This document shows positions 1 through 6,125 of a stretch of DNA of 12,224 nucleotides, piece after piece. Under the pieces are notes generated by a model, which was not told where the DNA came from, made no database searches, and saw nothing but the letters and a program-made list of their open reading frames with translations. The position numbers and the translations under genes were made by a program. This DNA is from JABFSC01 sp031389045 (GTDB lineage: Bacteria; Desulfobacterota; Binatia; Bin18): contig JANMSE010000485.1 of assembly GCA_031389045.1 (NCBI GenBank), positions 1 to 12,224 of the forward strand. Direction: 5' to 3'. How positions within the stretch are numbered: the first letter of the stretch is position 1; every line of letters begins with the position of its first letter.

Positions 1-229
1 CGCCCTGGCAAAAACCCTGTGCGCTCGCCCTCGCCTCTCCTTTCTCCCCTCTTCTTCGCGTCCCCCTCTTCCAACATCGAAGACCTCTCCCGCGTTGAAG
101 CGTGCGGATGTGTCGCCTGAATCACAAAATGAAGGGAGGAATAAATCGTAGTGCTCGCGAATTAAAGCCGAGTGGGGATGGGAATGGATCCCATAACGTT
201 AGTGGTGTGTGGAGAAGGAGGATGGAACG
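1..229. other. Left-edge region with no recognisable gene
   Basis: I see no gene I can support here. Two plus-strand frames are open from base 1 (to stops at 118-120 and 149-151), so the tail of a gene that begins outside the window is possible, but neither translation resembles a known family. Bases about 28-72 are a pyrimidine-rich (C/T) low-complexity tract. The last part (211-222) is the purine-rich ribosome-binding region of the next gene. I found no clear sigma-70 promoter. Confidence 0.4.
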
Positions 230-679
230 ATGGCGCTGTACAGTGGCGGGCGGTTTTCGTGGGAGAAGGGACTAGTTGTGATCTTCTTGATGGCCCTGAG
301 CGGGTGTGGCGCTGGTGGAGGTGATGATAACGGTGATGATGGCGGCACGGGATTACAGCCAACGCTGCAAAGTATTCAGAGCAACATCTTTGGACCAATA
401 TGCGCGCAGGCGGGATGCCATGTGGGCGGCGGCGCGCAACAGGGGCTTATGCTCGACTCGGTCGCCAATTCCTTTCAAGACCTTGTGGATGTCGCGAGTA
501 CGGAAGCGCCGTCGCTCCTCCGGGTCAGTCCTGGCAACCCGGATAGCAGCTATCTGGTCCACAAAATTGAAGGACGCTCGACCATTGTCGGAGCGCAGAT
601 GCCACTGAACCAACCGGGACTATCGGGACCGCAGATCGCGGCGATTCGGTCATGGATTCAGAATGGGGCGAGTCAGTAA
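230..679 (+). CDS. Lipoprotein with cytochrome-c-like CX4CH motif
   Basis: A 149-residue exported protein, probably a small haem lipoprotein. A hydrophobic N-terminal segment (residues 14-24) ends in a lipobox LSGC with lipidated Cys26, then a Gly/Asp-rich linker (27-40). The globular part has C58 followed by C63-H64, a CX4CH spacing instead of the canonical CXXCH; a Met-Pro at 124-125 could supply the second axial ligand, and the end (QIAAIRSWIQNGA) is the helix typical of small cytochrome c-like domains in Planctomycetes and myxobacteria. Whether haem is bound is inference. An in-frame GTG at 209 gives seven more residues, but AAGGAGGA at 215-222 lies 7 nt before the ATG at 230, so I chose that start. 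It ends 18 bp before the barrel protein and is probably co-transcribed with it, suggesting joint work at the outer membrane. Confidence 0.75.
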   Translation: MALYSGGRFSWEKGLVVIFLMALSGCGAGGGDDNGDDGGTGLQPTLQSIQSNIFGPICAQAGCHVGGGAQQGLMLDSVANSFQDLVDVASTEAPSLLRVSPGNPDSSYLVHKIEGRSTIVGAQMPLNQPGLSGPQIAAIRSWIQNGASQ

Positions 680-697
680 TCGCAGGGTGGAGACACA

Positions 698-1885
698 ATG
701 AGTGGGCAGCGGGAAACTTTCCTTGGGCGTGGTGGAGTGGTTGGTGCGTTCCTGTTGTGGGCCGTCCTGTGGGGTGCTTCGACGGTGCGGGCGGAACCCT
801 ACCTTGCTGTCCGTGAAGGGTACAAATGTAGTTTCTGCCATGTTAATCAGACCGGTGGCGGAAAACGGACCGGCGTGGGCAGTATGATGGCCGACGTCTG
901 GACCAAACCTCCCAAAGACCTCTTCTCCGACCTGATGTCGCGCACGCCCATTACCGGCATGCTTGTCGATGGCGTTTCCATTGGCGCGGACTTCCGTGGC
1001 ACTAATACCACGCTCATGCAAGACAAGCCCAACGCCAAGGGCCGCGTGCGGAACAACACCGCATTTCGCCCGGTCCACAGCAACGACTTCGAGATCGCCG
1101 AAGCCTCCGCGTATCTTGAAGTCAATTTGATTCGCGACGCCCTCACCTTCTATCTCGATGAATCGTTTGGGCCCGGCAGCGCGTTCAATCGCGAAACCTT
1201 CGGCTTGATTACGGGATTTCTGCCCTGGAACATGTATGTGAAGGCGGGGAAATTTTTCCCGCCTTATGGGTTCCGTCTACAAGACGACGCGGCCTTCATT
1301 CGTTCTCGGACTGGCTTCAACTTCACCAGCCCAGATACTGGCGTCGAGGTCGGTATTGCGCCAGGAGATGCGTTCTTCAGTGTCGCGGTCACCAACGGGA
1401 CCGGGATTTCGCGCGGGCAACGCATCGGCAAGCAAGTGTCCCTGAATGGCTCTTACCTTTTTTCCAATGTGCCGGTGGTCCGTAATCTGTGGCTCGGTGG
1501 CTCCTTCGCCCACAACTCGCTCAAAGGAAAAGAGCGGATGCTCTACGGATTCCACGCGGGGCTCAACCTCTGGCGGCTCACGATGCTGGGTGAAATCGAC
1601 TTTATCGAGGATGAGCAATTGCCCCAGCGGGCGTCGCAATTCGCCGGATACGGGGAGATCAACTGGCTGGTGTGTGACTGGATGAATGCCAAGTTCGCCT
1701 ACGACTACTTCGACCCGAGTCGACAGCGTGGCGATCAAGCGCTCACCCGCTATTCGTTCGGTATTGAGCCATTTCTCAGTAAATTTTTACAACTCCGCTT
1801 GTTTTATCGTGTCTACAACGGAGTACCAGAAAAACCGCAAGATAATTTCGATCAACTCATTACCGAGATGCACGTGTTCTTTTGA
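698..1885 (+). CDS. Outer-membrane beta-barrel with N-terminal CXXCH haem motif
   Basis: A 395-residue protein. A signal peptide runs to about residue 32 (VRA before EP). Just after it comes CSFCH (44-48), a canonical c-type haem site, then a Gly-rich turn (NQTGGGKRTG). The remainder, about 100-395, shows amphipathic beta-strands, the segment GKFFPPYGFR (about 189-198), and the last residue is Phe in a HVFF ending, a classic beta-barrel assembly signal. The architecture is one haem plus one barrel in a single chain, as in fused cytochrome-porins such as the iron oxidase Cyc2, although the residues around the haem differ from Cyc2 and orthology is not claimed. Homologues are usually labelled hypothetical or porin-like. 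Likely role (inference): moving electrons across the outer membrane, perhaps with the lipoprotein encoded just upstream. The alternative is a plain porin with a structural haem or metal site. A GGTGGAG Shine-Dalgarno sits 6 nt before the ATG. Confidence 0.75.
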   Translation: MSGQRETFLGRGGVVGAFLLWAVLWGASTVRAEPYLAVREGYKCSFCHVNQTGGGKRTGVGSMMADVWTKPPKDLFSDLMSRTPITGMLVDGVSIGADFRGTNTTLMQDKPNAKGRVRNNTAFRPVHSNDFEIAEASAYLEVNLIRDALTFYLDESFGPGSAFNRETFGLITGFLPWNMYVKAGKFFPPYGFRLQDDAAFIRSRTGFNFTSPDTGVEVGIAPGDAFFSVAVTNGTGISRGQRIGKQVSLNGSYLFSNVPVVRNLWLGGSFAHNSLKGKERMLYGFHAGLNLWRLTMLGEIDFIEDEQLPQRASQFAGYGEINWLVCDWMNAKFAYDYFDPSRQRGDQALTRYSFGIEPFLSKFLQLRLFYRVYNGVPEKPQDNFDQLITEMHVFF

Positions 1886-2028
1886 GGCGTTTTATGAAGA
1901 CCAGTTCCCACGATGGTCGAGGCCCACCCGGCCTGAGCACCGCGTGCCATGCGCACCATCCCCCCTTTCCATGACGCTCAGTCTGGGAAGGAATACCTAC
2001 AACCACTGCACCAAAAAGGAGAAGCTCA

Positions 2029-2487
2029 GTGAAAACGTTATCGACAGTTATTCGCTCTTTGACCCTCGCAGGTCTCACTACCTTAGGAATGACACTAGCC
2101 GTGAGTCCGTCCCCCGTCCATGCTGACCAGGCAACGACGTTCATCGCCCTTTTGAATGCCGGACAAGAAGTCCCGGCAGGAACCAGCACCGCGGCAGGTA
2201 TCGCCTATATGACACTGGGGAGTGATAACAAACTTTGTGTGGCGGTCACCTTTGGTGGGCTGGTAGGAACACTAGCCGCGGCCCATGTGCATGGTCCCGC
2301 CGTACCCGGAGTGAACGCGGGCATCCTGTTTCCCCTCCCTACCGCGAACCCTATCAATACTTGTGTAGGACCGCTCGATAAGACCCAAAAGAAAGATTTA
2401 CGCAGAGGACTCCTTTACGTCAACGTCCACAGCTCGACCGCACCCGGTGGAGAAATCCGTGGACAGATCGAGCCGATCGATAGGTAG
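2029..2487 (+). CDS. Exported CHRD-domain protein
   Basis: A 152-residue secreted protein consisting of a signal peptide (cleavage near residue 32, VHA before DQ) and one CHRD domain, the fold first described in chordin. Diagnostic segments are LNAGQEVPA (42-50), AHVHGPA (85-91) and YVNVHS...GGEIRGQI (130-147). In bacteria the domain is common in periplasmic or surface proteins, but its function is unknown; the conserved His residues suggest metal or ligand binding. The start is GTG, chosen because AAGGAG (2016-2021) lies 7 nt upstream and the signal peptide begins there. A gap of 143 bp separates it from the barrel gene, and a strong hairpin follows the stop codon, so it may be its own transcription unit. 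Confidence 0.85.
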   Translation: MKTLSTVIRSLTLAGLTTLGMTLAVSPSPVHADQATTFIALLNAGQEVPAGTSTAAGIAYMTLGSDNKLCVAVTFGGLVGTLAAAHVHGPAVPGVNAGILFPLPTANPINTCVGPLDKTQKKDLRRGLLYVNVHSSTAPGGEIRGQIEPIDR

Positions 2488-2499
2488 TGAAAGCAGCCG

Positions 2500-2527
2500 C
2501 GCGCCGGGGAATAAATTCCCCGGCGCG
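2500..2527. terminator. Perfect GC-rich hairpin after the CHRD gene
   Basis: A perfect 12-bp stem (2500-2511 with 2516-2527) closes a TAAA loop, beginning 12 bp after the stop codon of the CHRD gene. Position and strength suit an intrinsic terminator, but no U-tract follows on the plus strand, so it could equally be a transcript-stabilising hairpin or part of the repeat cluster that follows. Confidence 0.5.
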
Positions 2528-2553
2528 AGAGCCCAATGGCATTAAGCAGCAAA

Positions 2554-2654
2554 CCGGGGGTTGAAACCCCCGGCTACCCTCATACGCCGCTCTGCGGCGT
2601 CTCTGGCCTCGCTCCGCGAGGCCATGAGGGTAGCCGGGGAGTTCAGTCCCCGGC
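2554..2654. repeat. Nested four-hairpin palindromic array
   Basis: Four hairpins lie in order: 2554-2573 (8-9 bp stem, TGAA loop), 2584-2600 (7 bp, TCT loop), 2605-2623 (8 bp, TCC loop) and 2633-2654 (8 bp, 6-nt loop). The two inner hairpins are also enclosed by a perfect 16-bp pairing of 2568-2583 with 2624-2639, which shares bases with the outer hairpins, so two mutually exclusive folds exist: four separate hairpins, or one long cruciform/cloverleaf stem. This resembles REP/BIME-type extragenic palindromes. Confidence 0.8.
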
Positions 2655-2780
2655 AAGGGGTGGCGTGGGGGTGATTTCTCCTGCGACAAAAACTTCCTTA
2701 ACTTAATGCCATTGCCCGGCGAGGGGTGGCCGTGAGGTATTTCCTCCTGTGACAGAAATTTCCTTAACTTAATGCCATTG
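2649..2780. repeat. Two tandem 66-bp direct repeats
   Basis: Units 2649-2714 and 2715-2780 are directly adjacent and each exactly 66 bp. They agree at about 55 of 66 positions by eye; the last 21 bases of each, including CTTAATGCCATTG, are identical. Because 66 is a multiple of three, the minus strand stays open across them and encodes a repeated peptide (NGIKLRKFLSQE), which I take as a by-product rather than a gene. The array looks like a duplicated end of the neighbouring palindromic element. Confidence 0.85.
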
Positions 2781-2998
2781 CGCGTGAGCCGGGTTGGTTC
2801 CTTATCCTCGCGCTCATGCTGGCCTCTGTCCTCTCTCCCCACGGAGCGAAAAGGATTGAGCGCTTATCTTCACAAAACTTGAGTCCGATCAAGAGCTTAT
2901 CAAGAGCGGCATTCCCCGCCTCTGGTCACTTCCTCGTTTACTCCCTTCCAGCGATGTGGTAACAGTAGCCCAGATTTGTTCGCCGGGAGGATGCTGCC

Positions 2999-3751
2999 AT
3001 GTCCGGCCACTCAAAGTGGAGCACGATTAAGCACAAGAAAGCCCTGAAGGATTCTCGTCGGGGCAAGCTATTCACGAAACTCATTAAAGACCTCACGATC
3101 GCGGCCCGGCTCGGTGGGAGCGATCTGAGCGCCAATCCGCGTCTTCGCACTGCCTTAGCCGCAGCCAAGGGGTCCAGCATGCCCAACGACACCATCGACC
3201 GGGCCATTAAAAAAGGCGCGGGAGAATTAGCAGGGGTCCACTACGAAGAGGTGATGTACGAAGGACATGGGCCCGGTGGCGTCGCCATCATGGTGCAGGC
3301 ACTGACTGATAATAAGAATCGCACCGTGTCGGAAGTCCGTCTCGCCTTTGGCAAATACGGTGGGAGTCTGGGCACGCCAAACTCCGTGGCCTGGATGTTC
3401 ACCAAGAAGGGCATCATTACGCTGGAGACCACGCAAACCGATGAAGATCAACTGATGGAACTCGCCCTTGATGCTGGAGCGGAAGATGTCAGCAGCGGAG
3501 ACGGGGCATTTGAAGTCGTGGTCCCACCAGAAGATTTCGACACGGTGCGAGAAACGCTGGAAAAGGCGGGGCTGACGCTGACTTCAGCCGAAGTCACCAT
3601 GGTCCCGCAAAACACCGTGACGCTGAGTGGCAAGGAAGCGGAACAGACCCTCAAGCTTCTTGACATGCTCGAAGAGCATGATGACGTGCAAACCGTCTCG
3701 GCCAATTTTGACATCGCCGAGGAAGAAGCCGAACGGCTCAGCGCGGCCTGA
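2999..3751 (+). CDS. yebC: YebC/PmpR-family regulatory protein
   Basis: A 250-residue cytosolic protein of full family length. The N-terminus MSGHSKWSTIKHKK and the segment MPNDTIDRAIKKGAG (about 61-75) are family signatures, as is NKNRTVSEVR (about 104-113). The family was long annotated as DNA-binding transcription regulators; more recent work describes some members as translation factors that help ribosomes through proline-rich stretches. GGGAGG (2985-2990) lies 8 nt before the ATG. It is the first gene of a co-directional cluster and sits 17 bp before ruvC, an arrangement shared by very many bacteria. Confidence 0.96.
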   Translation: MSGHSKWSTIKHKKALKDSRRGKLFTKLIKDLTIAARLGGSDLSANPRLRTALAAAKGSSMPNDTIDRAIKKGAGELAGVHYEEVMYEGHGPGGVAIMVQALTDNKNRTVSEVRLAFGKYGGSLGTPNSVAWMFTKKGIITLETTQTDEDQLMELALDAGAEDVSSGDGAFEVVVPPEDFDTVRETLEKAGLTLTSAEVTMVPQNTVTLSGKEAEQTLKLLDMLEEHDDVQTVSANFDIAEEEAERLSAA

Positions 3752-3768
3752 GCAAAGAAGACATATTC

Positions 3769-4425
3769 GTGGCTGCCCAATCCCCAGCAGTGCCTCTACG
3801 GGTTCTCGGCGTCGATCCCGGCACGCTCCGCACCGGGTGGGGCGTGATCGAGCGCAGAGGGCACACCAGCACCCTGTGCGCGGCGGGAGTCATCACCGCC
3901 AAGGGGTTTCATTCGTTACCGGAGCGGTTACGGATGATCCATGCCGGGTTGGTCGAAGTCATCACCCAGTGGCAGCCCCAGGTCCTCAGTCTCGAAAAAG
4001 CCTTTCTTGCCTATAACGTCCAAAGCGCGTTGCGATTGGGAGAAGCGCGGGGCGTCGCGCTGCTGGCCGCGTCGCAAGCCGGACTCCGTATCGCGGAATA
4101 CAATCCCACGGAAATCAAGACCGCGGTCGCCAGTTACGGTCGCGCCGACAAAGTGCAAATACAAAAGGCGGTGTTCACGCATCTCGGCTTGTCGCACGGC
4201 CAGCAGACCACCAATTTGGCGGCGAGCAAGGATGCGACTGACGCCTTGGCCGCCGCCTTATGTCACCTGAACAGTTCGCGGTTTGTCGAACACATACGCC
4301 TCGCCACGGCGAAAGAGGGGCGGAAGACCGGGCAAGATTCGGAGCGGATGCAACTGTTGCGGAGCGCCTTTCAGAAACGGTCGATGCCGCGTAGTGTCCC
4401 AACGATATTGAAGGTCAAAGGCTAG
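3769..4425 (+). CDS. ruvC: Holliday junction resolvase RuvC
   Basis: A 218-residue endonuclease that cuts four-way junctions symmetrically while bound to the RuvAB motor. The RNase H-like acidic residues are all visible: D16 in LGVDPG, E76 in SLEKAF, and D155 and D158 in SKDATDALAAALCH. The core ends near residue 170; the remaining 48 residues form a basic tail that is longer than in E. coli (173 residues in all), with no recognisable domain. The start is GTG, 17 bp after yebC, with only a weak AAAGAAG ribosome-binding sequence; the product begins a few residues before the first beta-strand as expected. It lies between yebC and ruvA in the same cluster. Confidence 0.95.
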   Translation: MAAQSPAVPLRVLGVDPGTLRTGWGVIERRGHTSTLCAAGVITAKGFHSLPERLRMIHAGLVEVITQWQPQVLSLEKAFLAYNVQSALRLGEARGVALLAASQAGLRIAEYNPTEIKTAVASYGRADKVQIQKAVFTHLGLSHGQQTTNLAASKDATDALAAALCHLNSSRFVEHIRLATAKEGRKTGQDSERMQLLRSAFQKRSMPRSVPTILKVKG

Positions 4426-4459
4426 TGCTGGTGCGGTGTCCGGCACTTCCGGGAGTCAC

Positions 4460-5044
4460 ATGATCGCACGTCTTTCAGGTGTGTTAGAGGAAAAGACCCC
4501 GGACCAACTGGTGGTCAATGTGAACGGCGTGGGGTATCAGGTGCTGGTCTCGCTGCAAACCTTCTATCGTCTGCCCGCCGAACAGGAACGGGTGAATTTG
4601 CACGTCCACACCCACCTGCGTGAAGATGCGCTGCAACTCTACGGATTCCTCGAAGAAAAAGAAAAAGCGGGTTTTTTGCTCTTGAAAGGGGTGACAGGGA
4701 TCGGCCCACGCCTCGCGCTGAACATTCTCTCTGGTATTCCGGTGGAAGAGCTGGCGAATGCGTTGCGCACGAGTGACGTGACCCGCTTGGTGGCGATTCC
4801 TGGAGTCGGGAAGAAGACCGCCGAACGCATGGTGGTGGAACTGCGGGAGAAGGTCGGGGCTGCGGCTGATAGTCAAGGAATTCCCAGTGAGCACGCGCCG
4901 GTGTCGGCGGAAGCGATCTCCGCGCTGGTGAACCTTGGCTATCGTCAGGCCGAAGCGGAGAAGGCGGTACGTGGGGCCATACAACGGGGCGCGACCACGA
5001 TCGCGGAAGTGATTCGTGAATCGTTACGGAGTCTGCGGACATGA
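4460..5044 (+). CDS. ruvA: Holliday junction DNA helicase subunit RuvA
   Basis: A 194-residue junction-recognition protein that forms tetramers on four-way DNA and loads RuvB. Domain I starts MIARLSGVLEEK and includes GVGYQV; two helix-hairpin-helix motifs follow, TGIGPRLAL (79-87) and IPGVGKKTAER (113-123); domain III (about 147-194), which contacts RuvB, ends the protein. A GTG at 4436 is in frame, but the extra eight residues match nothing in the family and lack a ribosome-binding site, whereas GGGAG (4451-4455) precedes the ATG at 4460, giving the usual MI start. Its TGA overlaps the ruvB start codon (ATGA), which implies translational coupling. Confidence 0.96.
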   Translation: MIARLSGVLEEKTPDQLVVNVNGVGYQVLVSLQTFYRLPAEQERVNLHVHTHLREDALQLYGFLEEKEKAGFLLLKGVTGIGPRLALNILSGIPVEELANALRTSDVTRLVAIPGVGKKTAERMVVELREKVGAAADSQGIPSEHAPVSAEAISALVNLGYRQAEAEKAVRGAIQRGATTIAEVIRESLRSLRT

Positions 5045-6117
5045 GCGCGAAAAAGAAAGTCGAGATCATCGAAGAACTTTCCCCTGTGCCGTTTGAGGAA
5101 CCGCTCTTAGCGGTAGGTCCCACGGGACCCGAGGATGAACGGCTGGAGGGCTCGCTCCGGCCACGGACGCTGGGCGAATATATTGGCCAAGAGGCGATCA
5201 AGCAGAATTTGCAGATCGCCATCGAGGCGGCCAAACAGCGCGGCGACGTGTTGGATCACTTATTGTTCTGCGGCCCTCCGGGACTAGGGAAAACCTCCCT
5301 CTCGCATATCATCGCACGCGAAATGGATGTCCACATTCACGCGACCACCGGTCCGGTCATTGAACGGCCCGGCGACCTAGCGGCGATCCTGACCAATCTT
5401 GAGAGTGGCGATGTCCTGTTCATTGATGAAATTCACCGCCTCAACCATGTCGTCGAAGAACTACTCTACCCGGCGATGGAAGATTTTCAGCTTGATTTGG
5501 TGGTGGGTCAGGGACCCTCGGCCCGCACGGTCAAGCTTGATCTCAAACGCTTTACGCTCGTTGGCGCCACGACACGGGCGGGCTTGCTGACCTCACCGCT
5601 GCGGGATCGCTTCGGCTCCACGTTCCGCCTGGATTTTTACCAAGTCGCCGAACTAGAGCGGATCATCCGTCGGTCGGCGGCGATTCTGCACTTAGTGATT
5701 GATGCCAGTGGAACCTCCGAGATTGCCCGTCGTTCACGCGGCACGCCTCGCATCGCTAACCGACTGCTGCGGCGCGTGCGGGACTTCGCGCAGGTCAAAA
5801 CCAATGGTGAGGTCACGCGCGCCGTCGCCTGCGATGCCCTCGCCTTACTGGAAGTTGACGATGCGGGTTTTGACAAGATGGACCGGGCGATCTTGTTGAC
5901 GATTATCGAAAAATTCAACGGTGGGCCGGTTGGCGTGGAAACCATCGCCGCTGCCATTGGCGAGGAAAAAAGCACTATTGAGGATGTGTACGAGCCCTAT
6001 CTGCTCCAAGAAGGATTCCTCCAACGCACGCCACGAGGGCGAATGGCGACAATCCAAGCGTACCGTCATTTGGGCATTGCCCGTCCACCCAGTGGCGAGC
6101 AAGGGCAACTGTTCTGA
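5041..6117 (+). CDS. ruvB: Holliday junction branch migration ATPase RuvB
   Basis: A 358-residue AAA+ motor that forms hexamers on either side of the RuvA-bound junction and pumps DNA through it. Walker A is GPPGLGKT (78-85), Walker B is LFIDEI (126-131), sensor 1 is GATTRAG (175-181), and the arginine-finger region is PLRDRFG (186-192). The C-terminal winged helix includes RTPRGRMAT. The N-terminal extension of about 20 residues before the first conserved segment is unremarkable. The gene overlaps ruvA by 4 nt and ends 8 bp before the kinase gene, so ruvAB and the kinase are very likely read from one transcript. Confidence 0.97.
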   Translation: MSAKKKVEIIEELSPVPFEEPLLAVGPTGPEDERLEGSLRPRTLGEYIGQEAIKQNLQIAIEAAKQRGDVLDHLLFCGPPGLGKTSLSHIIAREMDVHIHATTGPVIERPGDLAAILTNLESGDVLFIDEIHRLNHVVEELLYPAMEDFQLDLVVGQGPSARTVKLDLKRFTLVGATTRAGLLTSPLRDRFGSTFRLDFYQVAELERIIRRSAAILHLVIDASGTSEIARRSRGTPRIANRLLRRVRDFAQVKTNGEVTRAVACDALALLEVDDAGFDKMDRAILLTIIEKFNGGPVGVETIAAAIGEEKSTIEDVYEPYLLQEGFLQRTPRGRMATIQAYRHLGIARPPSGEQGQLF

Positions 6118-6125
6118 GAGGCTTT

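Larger units (their letters stand above)
2534..2780. mobile_element. Candidate miniature (MITE-like) element
   Basis: The 13-mer CAATGGCATTAAG at 2534-2546 is repeated in exact inverted orientation at 2702-2714 and again at 2768-2780. The inverted copies enclose a block of GC-rich palindromes and no transposase gene. Inverted ends around a short, structured, non-coding body are the hallmark of a non-autonomous element moved by a transposase encoded elsewhere. No target-site duplication is evident, and the duplicated right end blurs the boundary, so this stays a hypothesis; a non-mobile dispersed palindromic repeat is the main alternative. Confidence 0.4.
2488..2998. other. Gene-free repeat-rich intergenic region
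   Basis: About 510 bp between the CHRD gene and yebC with no gene I can support. It holds the terminator-like hairpin (2500-2527), a nested palindrome array (2554-2654), two 66-bp tandem repeats (2649-2780) and 13-bp inverted repeats at 2534-2546, 2702-2714 and 2768-2780. From 2781 to 2998 the sequence is unique and must contain any dedicated promoter of the yebC cluster; a clear sigma-70 box pair is not visible. A 9-bp direct repeat, ATCAAGAGC, occurs at 2888-2896 and 2899-2907. Confidence 0.7.

Noticed and set aside
1886..2028. Small gene or RNA between the barrel and CHRD genes
   Set aside because: No family-like peptide, no stable hairpin and no promoter pair visible in these 143 bp.
2649..2780. 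CRISPR array
   Set aside because: Only two adjacent copies, no spacers, no cas genes nearby; a plain tandem duplication.
2420..2842. 140-codon open frame on the minus strand across the repeat region
   Set aside because: It is open because the 66-bp repeats keep frame; its product is repeat-derived and runs into the antisense of the CHRD gene and through hairpins. No family resemblance.
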